NCBI RefSeq assembly: GCF_900142605.1 | Contig: NZ_FRBL01000005.1 | Span: 124,001 to 188,000 of the forward strand | Source: Chitinophaga jiangningensis | GTDB taxonomy: Bacteria > Bacteroidota > Bacteroidia > Chitinophagales > Chitinophagaceae | Reading direction: 5' to 3' | Length of the DNA: 64,000 nt | Notes under the pieces: generated by a model | The model's database searches: none | What the model saw: only the letters and a program-made list of their open reading frames with translations | What the model was told of the DNA's origin: nothing | Translations under genes and position numbers: made by a program | In this document: positions 17,192 to 25,367 of the stretch, piece after piece | How positions within the stretch are numbered: the first letter of the stretch is position 1 | Layout: each line of letters begins with the position of its first letter

Positions 17192-17929
17192 CTATTTTAT
17201 TGTCAGATTTTCAACGATTGCAGCAAATGCACGGTGCATGCTCATTGCTTCGAGGATGCCGGCTGCGCCTTCTCTCTGTGTCTGTAACACGTGGGGCATA
17301 TGGGCAGTCAGGTTTACCAGCTCTTCCTCTGCTCCGCCAACCACCACACCAGTGATACCGGTTTCATACATCGCGAAATCATTCATGGTATCACCCGCAA
17401 TCAGCACATCCTCTTCCGGAACTCCCAGGTGCGCCAGTAACTTTTGCAGCGTATAGCCTTTATTTACTCCCTTGGGCATAATATCGAGGTAAGTACCGGC
17501 AGATAGCAGCAGATCGCAGGATAATTCAGTCGTAAGTGCCTTTGCGTGCGCAATATCCGTCCCTTCATCATAGCGGAAAGTACAGCGAAATTGCTGATGC
17601 GTATCTTCCTGAATCAGTCCGTTTACGATAGCCATCCTTTCCCGCACCTGTTCACCGGGCCATAAGGCTGCAATGCGTGACTGTATTGGTTCCACCATCT
17701 GCATCGTTTCCAGGTGGGTAACGGTAGCGCCTACATCACAAATAATGTATTCCGGGCGGGGTAACGGCAACCGGGATTCTTCCAGCAATTGCAATACACT
17801 GTTCACCCCTCTTCCGGTCACAAATACTAATCGTAAATCTTTGTTTTCGCGAATGATATCATACAGTAAAGTTCTGTCCGCATCGGTCCCCCCTAAAAAG
17901 GTACCATCAAGATCTGTCGCCAGCAGCAT
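17192..17929 (-). CDS. HAD-IIB phosphatase, sucrose-phosphate phosphatase-like
   Basis: A 245-residue cytoplasmic HAD hydrolase. Motif I is DLDGT with nucleophile Asp6 and acid/base Asp8, motif II is the Thr in VFVTGRG, motif III a Lys in MPKGVNKGYTLQKLL, and motif IV GDTMND. The cap and the string VNKG...LLAHLGVPEEDVLIAGD match the sugar-phosphatase branch (sucrose-6-phosphate and mannosyl-3-phosphoglycerate phosphatases). The likely reaction is dephosphorylation of a sugar phosphate, but no partner synthase is adjacent, so the substrate is open. The start is the ATG at 17929. Confidence 0.85.
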   Translation of the reverse strand: MLLATDLDGTFLGGTDADRTLLYDIIRENKDLRLVFVTGRGVNSVLQLLEESRLPLPRPEYIICDVGATVTHLETMQMVEPIQSRIAALWPGEQVRERMAIVNGLIQEDTHQQFRCTFRYDEGTDIAHAKALTTELSCDLLLSAGTYLDIMPKGVNKGYTLQKLLAHLGVPEEDVLIAGDTMNDFAMYETGITGVVVGGAEEELVNLTAHMPHVLQTQREGAAGILEAMSMHRAFAAIVENLTIK

Positions 17930-18002
17930 AGAAATCTAATAGTTTATCTCCGGTGAAGGTAGCCAAAATAGCTGAAATGGTTGTTCAGTACGGCTCAACT
18001 TT

Positions 18003-18039
18003 CCACGCAGGTAGCAGGCAGAGTGCCTGCTACCCGTGG
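18003..18039. repeat. Long hairpin downstream of the propeller gene
   Basis: GGTAGCAGGCA (18010-18020) pairs with TGCCTGCTACC (18024-18034), loop GAG, inside an outer CCACG/CGTGG stem (18003-18007, 18035-18039). There is no T run, so it is not a classical terminator. It is similar in form to the GAA-loop hairpins elsewhere. Confidence 0.6.
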
Positions 18040-18048
18040 TTTTATCTG

Positions 18049-19002
18049 TTACCTGCAATATTGTAAATCTTTTTTGTCAGGATTGCCAAACGTATCCGGT
18101 AATACCCACCTTGCTTTATATATTTTCAATCCTTTTTTCAGGAAGACGGTATGGCCTTTGGCATCAATGACCTCGTCCGTCCACCAGGATTCCTTTGGCA
18201 AGGCACATATGGTCGGATATCCCCCGGGACCTGAGGAAACACTCTTGACATTTTCCTGAATAATGTCTTTTGCAGGAATGGTTTTATTGGTTTTCACATC
18301 AAAGTACCATACGTTGGTGCTATTGCTTAACCATAATAACCTTTTGCCATACACGGGATACAGGTCATGCGCTTCAGTGCCCGGCAGCTTTACACGGACT
18401 TCCGGTTGCAGATCCGGGGCATTACAGTTGTTATTGTAGGAAAACACCAATATAGAGTCCATGGCAGCGCTGTAGAGCTTCTTGCCGGCAGCATCCCACA
18501 CTACGTTGTGTGCAAAGTGTGCCCATATCTTTTTTGCATATACATGTTCCGGAAAATGAGTAGTATCGGTTTTAAATACGGTCAGAAAATTTCCGGTGCT
18601 GGATGCACTTACAATATTTCCATCCGGCAATATTTCTGCGGAGTGGGTATTTCCACCGGCGTAGGCATAAAAAACAGTTTTCTTATCTGCCACACGGATC
18701 AGCGCTACGCCGCCACCAGAGGCTGCCATCAGCACATACCTGCGATCGTACACCATTTTTGCTTCGCTGGGATTACTGAACCATTTCACATCGGAAGGTC
18801 GTACGTTAGAGTTTTCCGGTTTCCATTCCCAGATGATATTACCGGTTTTAGTATCGGCAATAATGATACGATGCTGTGATTGTTCGGCGGCCACAATACA
18901 TCGGTCGCATGCGGTAACGGAATCTTTTTTATCATTGTTCTTAGCTGAGGTGGCAAGCGCCGCAAATAAGCCAGCCAGCAGCAACAGGGTGGTTTGTTTC
19001 AT
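18049..19002 (-). CDS. Secreted beta-propeller protein (DUF6528-like)
   Basis: A 317-residue exported protein. A signal peptide covers residues 1-20 (MKQTTLLLLAGLFAALATSA). The body repeats blade-like units such as HRIIIADTKTGNIIWEWKP, YVLMAASGGGVALIRV and KLYSAAMDSILVFSY, the pattern of PQQ/WD-type propellers. It resembles the DUF6528 family of Bacteroidota, but I am not certain of that assignment, and the function is unknown. I use the ATG at 19002, where the signal peptide begins; the longer frame to 19119 has no support and would run into the pirin gene. No catalytic residues can be identified. Confidence 0.7.
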   Translation of the reverse strand: MKQTTLLLLAGLFAALATSAKNNDKKDSVTACDRCIVAAEQSQHRIIIADTKTGNIIWEWKPENSNVRPSDVKWFSNPSEAKMVYDRRYVLMAASGGGVALIRVADKKTVFYAYAGGNTHSAEILPDGNIVSASSTGNFLTVFKTDTTHFPEHVYAKKIWAHFAHNVVWDAAGKKLYSAAMDSILVFSYNNNCNAPDLQPEVRVKLPGTEAHDLYPVYGKRLLWLSNSTNVWYFDVKTNKTIPAKDIIQENVKSVSSGPGGYPTICALPKESWWTDEVIDAKGHTVFLKKGLKIYKARWVLPDTFGNPDKKDLQYCR

Positions 19003-19042
19003 GCGACTAAAATAAAAATTCATCGCAGAGAAAGAAAATAAA

Positions 19043-19069
19043 AAGGGCGACCGGTAAGCGGTCACCCTT
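19043..19069 (-). terminator. Terminator of the first pirin gene
   Basis: AAGGGCGACCG (19043-19053) pairs with CGGTCACCCTT (19059-19069). The single C-A mismatch becomes G-U in the minus-strand RNA, which then runs into TTTTTATTTTC. Confidence 0.8.
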
Positions 19070-19099
19070 ATTGAATGGGTTAGTATATAGTATCGAATA

Positions 19100-19813
19100 T
19101 TATTGCAACATAGGCACATCTATTAACAAAAACTCTGCCGCTTTGTTTACTTCGATGTCCAATTGCTCGTATTCAGATACACCTATAGCATCCCTTTCAT
19201 GTAGTATTTCATCGCCAACCTTTGCTTCACCACTTATCAGAAACAGGTAAGAACCTTGTCCCTGCTGCTTTGGCGTGATAGTAATTTTTTCGCCCGCATC
19301 AAAATTCCCGAGAGAAAACCAGGCATCCTGGTTCAACCATAATTTACCACCTGACTGCTCAGGTGATACTACCACCTGCCATTTGTTATACCGCTGCGCA
19401 GGGTCAAACGTCTGCTGATCGTAGCGTGGCTGCACGTTTCTATACTTAGGGAATACCCATATCTGCAGGAATTTCACCTCTTCGGTTTTTGAAGCATTGA
19501 ATTCAGAATGCACAATACCGGTACCAGCACTCATGATCTGCACATCATTCTTATTGATGATCTTATCTCTTCCTGTATTGTCTTTATGTGCAAGCGCACC
19601 ATCCAGTACGATGGATACAATTTCCATATTATCATGTGGGTGAGCACCAAAGCCCATTCCACCTTTCACCTGATCGTCGTTTAATACGCGTAAGGCACCG
19701 AAGTGTATTGATTCGGGATTATAGTAGTTTGCGAAGCTAAAGGTATGATGTGATTTAAGCCAGCCGTGATCTGCGAATCCTCTGTCTGCCGCACGATGTA
19801 TGATCTTGTTCAT
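19100..19813 (-). CDS. Pirin family protein (YhaK/quercetinase type)
   Basis: A 237-residue bicupin. The metal ligands fall at the same numbers as in classic pirins: His58 and His60 in GAHPHDNMEI, and His102 and Glu104 in GIVHSEF. Some pirins are quercetin 2,3-dioxygenases and others act as redox-responsive cofactors; the sequence does not decide between them. The start at 19813 is backed by a good Shine-Dalgarno sequence, AAGGAG, eight bases before the ATG, which is rare in this genome and suggests high expression. It leads into a run of redox-stress genes (OsmC, YceI, second pirin). Confidence 0.92.
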   Translation of the reverse strand: MNKIIHRAADRGFADHGWLKSHHTFSFANYYNPESIHFGALRVLNDDQVKGGMGFGAHPHDNMEIVSIVLDGALAHKDNTGRDKIINKNDVQIMSAGTGIVHSEFNASKTEEVKFLQIWVFPKYRNVQPRYDQQTFDPAQRYNKWQVVVSPEQSGGKLWLNQDAWFSLGNFDAGEKITITPKQQGQGSYLFLISGEAKVGDEILHERDAIGVSEYEQLDIEVNKAAEFLLIDVPMLQ

Positions 19814-20007
19814 AATTGCTCCTTTATTTTTTTACAATACAAATATCGTACATACACAGGTGGTACAGAATGGATTATAGGCTGTAAAGTGTGGACTTTT
19901 TGTGTGCTAACCCGCAACGGTTCCAGTCTTTACACAAGCCGAAGGCAATACTTTTCCAGGTACTCCATGGTGTGGGTGGCCGCACACAGCGCCCTTCACA
20001 CCCACTT

Positions 20008-20028
20008 TCCGTGGCCGAAGGCCACGGA
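20008..20028 (+). repeat. GAA-loop hairpin
   Basis: TCCGTGGCC-GAA-GGCCACGGA, a perfect 9-bp stem between the pirin start and the osmC terminator. It has the same loop as the B hairpins of the paired elements. A weaker GTGTG/CACAC stem precedes it near 19970. Confidence 0.6.
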
Positions 20029-20035
20029 TAAGAAA

Positions 20036-20062
20036 AAAGAGGCCGCCACTGGCAGCCTCTTT
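20036..20062 (-). terminator. Terminator of the osmC-like gene
   Basis: AAAGAGGCCGCC (20036-20047) pairs with GGCAGCCTCTTT (20051-20062), loop ACT. The C-A mismatch is G-U in the minus-strand RNA, which is followed by TTTTTTC. Confidence 0.8.
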
Positions 20063-20084
20063 CAACATTATATCACAGTAATGC

Positions 20085-20495
20085 TTACACCAGGGTAGCA
20101 TCCATTGTAATCTTGGTATTCAGCAGTTTGGAAATAGGGCAATTTGCTTCCGCATCTTTTGCGAACTCAGCAAATTTCTCAGCATCCAGACCCGCTACGC
20201 TTGCCTTTACTTCGAGGTGACTTTCAACGATTGCACCGTTTTCGAAAGTGATGGTACATTTGGTATCGATGTTACCTGGGGTCAGACCTGCACCAGAAAT
20301 GATGAAGCTCAGTTTCATGGTGAAGCAGCCAGCGTGTGCGGCTGCGATCAGTTCTTCAGGGTTTGTACCTGCGCCATCTTCGAAGCGGCTGCTGAAAGAA
20401 TATGGCGTGTTATTGAGGGCGCCGGCCTGGGAAGTCAGTGTACCTTTACCTTCTTTACCTGTTCCTTGCCAATTGGCAGATGCAAATCTTTTCAT
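20085..20495 (-). CDS. OsmC family peroxiredoxin
   Basis: A 136-residue protein of the OsmC/Ohr family, which reduces organic hydroperoxides and peroxides through two cysteines. The pair is Cys57 in AAHAGCFTM and Cys119 in ANCPISKLL, and the catalytic Arg and Glu of the family fit SSRFEDG and NPEELIAAAH. It is closer to OsmC than to Ohr by its N-terminus (ANWQGTGKEGKGTLT). It acts in the cytoplasm as a homodimer. The gene lies among other redox-linked genes, but has its own terminator. Confidence 0.93.
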   Translation of the reverse strand: MKRFASANWQGTGKEGKGTLTSQAGALNNTPYSFSSRFEDGAGTNPEELIAAAHAGCFTMKLSFIISGAGLTPGNIDTKCTITFENGAIVESHLEVKASVAGLDAEKFAEFAKDAEANCPISKLLNTKITMDATLV

Positions 20496-20579
20496 GTTTA
20501 ATATTTTACTTTTTTGCGGTGAAAATAGCAGTGTAGGCCGCCAAATTACAAATTAATTCCGGGATTTTAACGGAAGCTA

Positions 20580-20619
20580 AAAAGGGCTATCATACATAAT
20601 AATGCATGAAAGCCCTTTT
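20580..20619 (-). terminator. Terminator after the yceI / nitroreductase-remnant unit
   Basis: AAAAGGGCT (20580-20588) pairs with AGCCCTTTT (20611-20619). On the minus strand the hairpin ends in TTTTTAGC. It follows the nitroreductase remnant, as if it had been that gene's original terminator. Confidence 0.7.
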
Positions 20620-20638
20620 CTGTTCCTTTCTATTGGCT

Positions 20639-20794
20639 TTAAATTACTTCTACGAATTCTTCCAGTGGCTTACGTACTTTTTTAGCATGTTGCATCGCAT
20701 CATCATCTGCTCGGAATCCAACTACTGCAATCACTGTGGCAGACAGTCCCCTTTCTTTAAGTCCTAATATTTCGTCGTATTTTTTGGTAGTGAT
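20639..20794 (-). pseudogene. C-terminal remnant of an NAD(P)H-dependent nitroreductase
   Basis: Directly after the yceI stop codon, the same minus-strand frame stays open for 51 codons, starting ITTKKYDEILGLKERG and ending VRKPLEEFVEVI before a TAA at 20639. This matches the C-terminal tail of NfsB-type nitroreductases (KERGL...RSEDD...KVRKPLEEFV). The first three quarters of that enzyme, with the FMN-binding region, is absent and no start codon fits. The simplest reading is a deletion that joined the end of yceI to the end of a downstream nitroreductase gene. Confidence 0.75.
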
Positions 20795-21325
20795 TTATGC
20801 TTGTTGTTTTACCATTTGTACACTTGCCAGTAATTTCACCTCGTCGCTCAGCATTACGCCACCGGTTTCGGTTACTGCGTGGAAAGTAAGGCCGAAATCC
20901 TTACGGTTGATTTTACCGCTCAGTTCAAAACCTGCTTTCGTCTGGCCCCATGGGTCCACTACTTCGCCACCAAATTCTACTTTCAGTTCTACCGGGCGGG
21001 TATTATCGCGGATGGTGAGGTCGCCAATCAGTTTATAATTTTCGTCGTCCACTTTTTTCACTTCTTTGGAAACGAATTTCAGTTTAGGATACTTTTCAAC
21101 TTCGAAGAAGTCGCCCTGCAGCAGGTGCTGATCACGCTGTGCATTTTGTGTGGTGATGCTGTTTACATCTGCTTCGAAAGCGATTTGTGCATTGGAGAAG
21201 TCGTTGCCATTTGTTTGCATGGTAGCATCAAAAGCGCCGAATTGACCGGTAACAGTAGTGATCATCAGGTGTTTTACTTTAAACTGAACATCACTGTGAG
21301 TAGGATCTATTTTCCAGGTTGTCAT
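20795..21325 (-). CDS. YceI family protein
   Basis: A 176-residue lipocalin-like barrel of the YceI family, which binds polyisoprenoid-like lipids. It opens MTTWKIDPTHSDVQFKVKHL and contains the conserved FDATMQTN and DFFEVEKYPKLKFVSK segments. It has no signal peptide, unlike periplasmic E. coli YceI, so it probably works in the cytoplasm. The C-terminus reads SVQMVKQQA; immediately after the stop comes the nitroreductase remnant in the same frame. It is 67 bases after the second pirin gene and probably shares its transcript. Confidence 0.93.
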   Translation of the reverse strand: MTTWKIDPTHSDVQFKVKHLMITTVTGQFGAFDATMQTNGNDFSNAQIAFEADVNSITTQNAQRDQHLLQGDFFEVEKYPKLKFVSKEVKKVDDENYKLIGDLTIRDNTRPVELKVEFGGEVVDPWGQTKAGFELSGKINRKDFGLTFHAVTETGGVMLSDEVKLLASVQMVKQQA

Positions 21326-21392
21326 AAACTATGTATTGAGTGTTATAAATTGTTTTTTAATTCTTTTTATTTTTCGGGAGATGTTAATGCTG

Positions 21393-22262
21393 TTACAGGA
21401 AGCCCATCTTACCAGCATTATAGTCTTCGATGGCCTGTACAATTTCTTCTTCATTATTCATCACAAAAGGACCATAAGCGAAGATCGGCTCATCAATAGG
21501 CTCACCGCTGAGCAGGAGGATGCTGGCGTCTTCATTAGCTGTGATGGTAATATCAGTACCATTCTTATCAAAGAATAATGTTTCTACGGCTGTGCCGGCA
21601 GTCCCGTCGAAGTCAGCTTTTCCCTGCATCACTACCGCCATGGTATTAAAATGAGCGGGAAACGAAGCGGTTACGGTGTCACCCTGTTTCAGTTGTACAT
21701 CCAGTACGTTTACCGGGGAATAGGTGCTGGCGGCGCCTTTCTGGCCGTTAAACTCTCCGGCGATTACGCGGAGGTAACTATTATCGGATAACTGAACTAC
21801 CGGTATCTCTGCTTTGGTGAGGTTTTGATAATGCGGCTGATGTGATTTGTATTCCTTTGGCAGGTTTACCCACAACTGCGCCATTTCTACCTTTCCACCT
21901 TTTGTGCTGAATTCCGTTTCATGTTTTTCTTCATGCACAATACCATTTGCAGCGGTCATCCACTGTACATCCCCGGGCGCCAGTTTACCATAGCTTCCGG
22001 TGGAGTCGCGGTGTTCCAGGGCTCCCTGGTATACCACGGTAACAGTTTCAAAACCTTTGTGCGGATGCTGGTCTACACCACGAGGTCTGTTGGTAGGAGG
22101 GAAGTAGGAAGGAGCGCCGTAGTCCATTAAGATAAATGGGCTTACCCGGTTATGCTCATTTCTGGTTCCTCCAGGCAGTACGCTGTGTACCCTGAATCCA
22201 TCACCCACCATATGAGGGGCAGGTGCTTTATAAATGTCTGTTACATGTTTTACTGTTTTCAT
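21393..22262 (-). CDS. Pirin family protein, second paralogue
   Basis: A 289-residue bicupin of the larger pirin type. The metal site is visible as DQHPHKGFETVTVVYQG and GIVHEEKHE. The two copies of pirin in this region belong to different subfamilies, so they are not a recent duplication. I start it at the ATG at 22262: GGAGG lies eight bases upstream on the minus strand, whereas the ATG at 22277 would have almost no leader after the promoter at 22288. Pirin, YceI and a nitroreductase following an AraC regulator are a frequent grouping in Bacteroidota, suggesting a response to electrophiles or redox stress. Confidence 0.92.
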   Translation of the reverse strand: MKTVKHVTDIYKAPAPHMVGDGFRVHSVLPGGTRNEHNRVSPFILMDYGAPSYFPPTNRPRGVDQHPHKGFETVTVVYQGALEHRDSTGSYGKLAPGDVQWMTAANGIVHEEKHETEFSTKGGKVEMAQLWVNLPKEYKSHQPHYQNLTKAEIPVVQLSDNSYLRVIAGEFNGQKGAASTYSPVNVLDVQLKQGDTVTASFPAHFNTMAVVMQGKADFDGTAGTAVETLFFDKNGTDITITANEDASILLLSGEPIDEPIFAYGPFVMNNEEEIVQAIEDYNAGKMGFL

Positions 22263-22287
22263 ATTGTTGTCCTCCATTAAGACAATA

Positions 22288-22317
22288 CAAAATTACGCGT
22301 TGCAACACCGATGTGAA
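22288..22317 (-). promoter_or_regulatory. Promoter candidate of the pirin-yceI unit
   Basis: On the minus strand TAATTTTG (22288-22295) is an exact -7 box; TTC stands 19 bases upstream in place of TTG. Confidence 0.45.
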
Positions 22318-22379
22318 ATGGATAAAACTCATTGAGTAATGGACTTTTTTTGGCCACCAACATCAGAAGTAATGCCGGG

Positions 22380-22446
22380 GGGGCGGGGACAGCCGTCCCC
22401 GCCCCATTTTCTCCTCGTCTGCCGAAGGCAGACGAGGAGAAAATGG
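22380..22446 (+). repeat. Paired-hairpin element with 20-bp GAA-loop stem
   Basis: Hairpin A is GGGGCGGGGAC-AGCC-GTCCCCGCCCC (22380-22405). Hairpin B pairs 22404-22423 with 22427-22446 perfectly over 20 bp around a GAA loop. The A-B order matches copies 1 and 2, but the stems are longer and different in sequence. Confidence 0.7.
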
Positions 22447-22458
22447 CAATAAACAATA

Positions 22459-22480
22459 AAAGCCGGGTACACCCGGCTTT
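22459..22480 (-). terminator. Terminator of the AraC-type gene
   Basis: AAAGCCGGG (22459-22467) pairs with CCCGGCTTT (22472-22480), loop TACA. The minus strand continues TTATTGTTT. Confidence 0.75.
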
Positions 22481-22508
22481 ATAAATATCATTCAGTTGAG
22501 TTAAAGTC

Positions 22509-23414
22509 TTATGGCTGTGGATTCACCGCCCTTGAAGCCTCTTTAAACTCAGAAGGGCTCTGATTCGTATACTTTTTAAAGAAGCGGCTGAAGTAATGAG
22601 GATCTTCAAAACCAAGCTTATAGGCAATTTCCTTAGCCGTGAGGTCAGTAAAATGAAGATAACGCTGCGCTTCCAGAATTACACGGTTGCGGATATGCTC
22701 CCCTGCGGTAATTCCAGACAACTGCTTACTGATTTCATTCAGCAACACTGGCTTTATGTATAAGAGACTCGCATAATCTGAAACATTCTTCAAATCTACG
22801 TACTTCTCTTCTATTAAATTCTTGAATTTGAGGAAGATCGAGCTATTATGCGCACTGGTTTGCTCTGGCGTGGAAAGTACACTTTCTCCCTTAATACGTG
22901 AAGCCAGTACGAGGAAATAACGCAGGAGTCCATGCAGGGCAGTATCGTAATCAGGCTCCTGCAAGCTCAGCTCCTTCATCATCAGGCCAATAACCGCTTC
23001 AAAATCCACGGATTCTTCTGCGCTGAGGGTAATGATGGAACTAAACTGATTATTGAAAAAAAGGCTGGATTTAATCGCTGAAACCTGGTCCTGATCCCGC
23101 AGGCACATGAACGAATCCTGGAAGGCAATCATATATCCTTCAATCTTCTCGCTGGAGCGGATATTATGTACCTGCCCCGGCGCCAGGAAAAACAAGGTGT
23201 TATCCTTTACTTCATGAATGACAGAATCGATAGTTTGGGTAAGTTTTCCACTTTTAATCCAATAAATGGTATAGAAATCATGCCTGTGCGGCACTCCTAT
23301 CTGCTGGAAAAAAGTATTTCCCAACTCACACAAACCAGACACAATAAAGGTGGGGTTCGTATGTGCATAGTCCGGCAAGGACACAATTTCAATATTACCA
23401 CGTTTCTCAGCCAT
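22509..23414 (-). CDS. AraC family transcriptional regulator
   Basis: A 301-residue regulator with an N-terminal cupin-like sensor domain (about residues 20-150, with HRHDFYTIYWIKSGKLTQTID) and a C-terminal double helix-turn-helix (about 200-295: KNVSDYASLLYIKPVLLNEISKQL and LTAKEIAYKLGFEDPHYFSRFFKKY). It probably controls the pirin-yceI unit that lies downstream in the same orientation. The ATG at 23414 overlaps the end of scpA by 8 bases, so translation is probably coupled to a housekeeping gene, an odd arrangement for a regulator. Confidence 0.92.
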   Translation of the reverse strand: MAEKRGNIEIVSLPDYAHTNPTFIVSGLCELGNTFFQQIGVPHRHDFYTIYWIKSGKLTQTIDSVIHEVKDNTLFFLAPGQVHNIRSSEKIEGYMIAFQDSFMCLRDQDQVSAIKSSLFFNNQFSSIITLSAEESVDFEAVIGLMMKELSLQEPDYDTALHGLLRYFLVLASRIKGESVLSTPEQTSAHNSSIFLKFKNLIEEKYVDLKNVSDYASLLYIKPVLLNEISKQLSGITAGEHIRNRVILEAQRYLHFTDLTAKEIAYKLGFEDPHYFSRFFKKYTNQSPSEFKEASRAVNPQP

Positions 23415-24198
23415 CGATTACTACTCCTGCAGGTTCTTCCTCCCTGTCGGAAGGATCTACGTATTCAATAATAAAATTATTTCTTCCTTCGCCCACCATA
23501 ATTCCCAGGTGCTTCATCTGTACCAGCTCCAGCATACTGAGGAACAGGAAAATAGCATGCACCCTGTCTTTACAGTGGTCAAAGATTTTCTCAAACGAAA
23601 GCGTTCTTTCTGCGCGGGCCAGTTCTTCCATGTACATCCTGGACCCTTCCATGGTATAATCGTACTTATACACTACATGCTGCGGCTTGTTATCCCGCTC
23701 TTTCATGCGCTGCATCACCTTCTCAAAGGTTTTCGCCAGCTTAAAAAGAGTCAGCGTCTGCACCTCCGTACCTTCGCTGGTAGCCTCACCAATTTCGGCA
23801 AGCTCCTTCTGGATATTTCCACGTTTCAGCGCCAGCAACCTGTCGGCCTCCATTTCAGCCAACTCCATGGCAGCCTGCTTGTATCGCTTGTATTCCAGTA
23901 TCTTATCAATCAATTCCAGTCGCGGATCAATCTCATTTCCCTGCTCATCTAACTCCTTGCGCGGCAACAACATCTTGGCCTTAATACGCATCAGCGTGGA
24001 TACAAACAAGATAAACTCACTTGCCAGTTCAATATTGAGGGACTCAATATGATGGATATAATCCAGGAAGTCCTGTGTAAGCTTGTTGATCGGGATATTG
24101 TAAATATCCAGTTCATCACGTTCGATGAAAAACAACAACAGGTCAAACGGTCCTTCGAACTGTGGTAGTACTATTTTGTATGTGGATTGCTCTGCCAA
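23407..24198 (-). CDS. scpA: Segregation and condensation protein A
   Basis: A 263-residue kleisin that bridges the SMC dimer and ScpB in the bacterial condensin. The N-terminus YKIVLPQFEGPFDLLLFFIERDELDIYNIPI is the conserved SMC-neck-binding region, and the C-terminal winged helix (FEKIFDHCKDRVHAIFLFLSMLELVQMKHL) binds the SMC head. The start is a TTG at 24198: a stop codon lies six codons upstream and no ATG precedes the conserved region. ScpB is not adjacent. The last 8 bases overlap the AraC-type gene. Confidence 0.93.
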   Translation of the reverse strand: MAEQSTYKIVLPQFEGPFDLLLFFIERDELDIYNIPINKLTQDFLDYIHHIESLNIELASEFILFVSTLMRIKAKMLLPRKELDEQGNEIDPRLELIDKILEYKRYKQAAMELAEMEADRLLALKRGNIQKELAEIGEATSEGTEVQTLTLFKLAKTFEKVMQRMKERDNKPQHVVYKYDYTMEGSRMYMEELARAERTLSFEKIFDHCKDRVHAIFLFLSMLELVQMKHLGIMVGEGRNNFIIEYVDPSDREEEPAGVVIDG

Positions 24199-24318
24199 TG
24201 ATAAAGTTTTATTTTATGCTTGAGATGCGTCACTCAATCTCCGGAGCAGGAGAGCCGGTGGTCCTCCTGCTCCAAAAACTATAATAAATCCTATCAAAAG
24301 TAACAAAAATCCGACGAA

Positions 24319-25266
24319 TCAAAACTTGGCGGCAAACCCGATCCCAATCACCTGCTTGATCTGTAATCTGGCGCCCTCAACACCTGTTTTGCTGTCTTTG
24401 ATCTTGGTATCATCATCATAGATCATATCCAGCGTCAGCAGGGCGGAAATCCATTTATTCACCTTGAGTTCCAGGGCATTAGTGAAAAAAACATCCACGT
24501 TTTGCGGATTATTGCGGTAATCAGAGAAAAGATCTAACCGGCCCTTGTAGGTCATATTTTTAGCGAACGTCTTAATGTAGTTGGCAGAAAGGTAAGCCCC
24601 CATCTCATACTTCATGTGCTTGCCGGTATCCACACCGTATGCGCCCTGGTTAGCCAGGTACTGATCCATTACCACCACGAAGCGTGCCGTAACCGGCGAA
24701 AGAAACAGTGAAAATTCTTTATTGGGCTTGTAATCAAAACCCGGTGATACCAACACGTAGGCCGGCGCAAAAAAGGTAGAGTTATACTGTGGCGTGGTGT
24801 CAGACGGATATGAATAACCATCAGTAAATTGTGTTCTCAGGTTCACCAGGCCGCTTACATACCAGTTTCTGCCAATGTCGTACCCATATTTGGAGGTAAG
24901 GTCTATACGGTCGTCGCTTTTGCGGCTGCCCAAGCTGGTAGTATTGATATACCCATAGGCCAGATCAGCCACATTACTCCATTCTCTACGGCCTTTTTTA
25001 TAGTTGGCCCATGCAAAAATGGTGGAACCCAGAGAGAAAGAGAAGTTATCACCACCCGCAGCCCAGTTGCTCAGTGATCCCTGGTTGATATTCACGTTTA
25101 TGTTCATACCCTTAAACCAGAGCTTGGGAATAGTATCCTTATCATCTCTTTTTTTCAGCTTTTTGGCAGCTTCCTCTCTGTCGGTCTTCATCCAGTCATT
25201 CTGCGCCTGCACAGTTGTACAAAACACGCACAAGAGGCATGCAATGGATAAAGTAAATTTTCTCAT
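24319..25266 (-). CDS. DUF3078 family outer-membrane protein
   Basis: A 315-residue protein with a signal peptide (residues 1-21, ending TTVQA) and a charged stretch (EEAAKKLKKRDDKDTIPKLW) before a beta-rich domain. The segment GSLSNWAAGGDNFSFSLGS is the hallmark of DUF3078, a Bacteroidota family thought to form outer-membrane barrels; no function is established. The chain ends in an aromatic strand (GFAAKF) fit for barrel assembly. The start is the ATG at 25266; the frame extends only to a TTG. It stands between mscL and scpA with a 120-base gap to the latter that contains a GGAGCAGGAG hairpin (24243-24273) without a T run. Confidence 0.85.
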   Translation of the reverse strand: MRKFTLSIACLLCVFCTTVQAQNDWMKTDREEAAKKLKKRDDKDTIPKLWFKGMNINVNINQGSLSNWAAGGDNFSFSLGSTIFAWANYKKGRREWSNVADLAYGYINTTSLGSRKSDDRIDLTSKYGYDIGRNWYVSGLVNLRTQFTDGYSYPSDTTPQYNSTFFAPAYVLVSPGFDYKPNKEFSLFLSPVTARFVVVMDQYLANQGAYGVDTGKHMKYEMGAYLSANYIKTFAKNMTYKGRLDLFSDYRNNPQNVDVFFTNALELKVNKWISALLTLDMIYDDDTKIKDSKTGVEGARLQIKQVIGIGFAAKF

Positions 25267-25303
25267 CAATTTCAATTTTTAGTTAGGATAATACAAAACG
25301 TAA

Positions 25304-25339
25304 AAGAAAAGAACCATGATGTTGCATGATCCTTTTCTT
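25304..25339 (-). terminator. Terminator of mscL
   Basis: AAGAAAAGAACCATG (25304-25318) faces CATGATCCTTTTCTT (25325-25339). Plus-strand mismatches become G-U pairs in the minus-strand RNA, giving a continuous 15-bp stem. Confidence 0.6.
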
Positions 25340-25367
25340 ACATTATTATAGCGTATATGCGATAAGG

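Noticed and set aside
19814..20007. Remnant gene between pirin and osmC
   Set aside because: Short frames on both strands have no recognisable similarity; the sequence is dominated by hairpins.
24243..24273. Terminator after the DUF3078 gene
   Set aside because: GGAGCAGGAG/CTCCTGCTCC pairs perfectly but no T run follows on the minus strand, so I mention it only as a hairpin.
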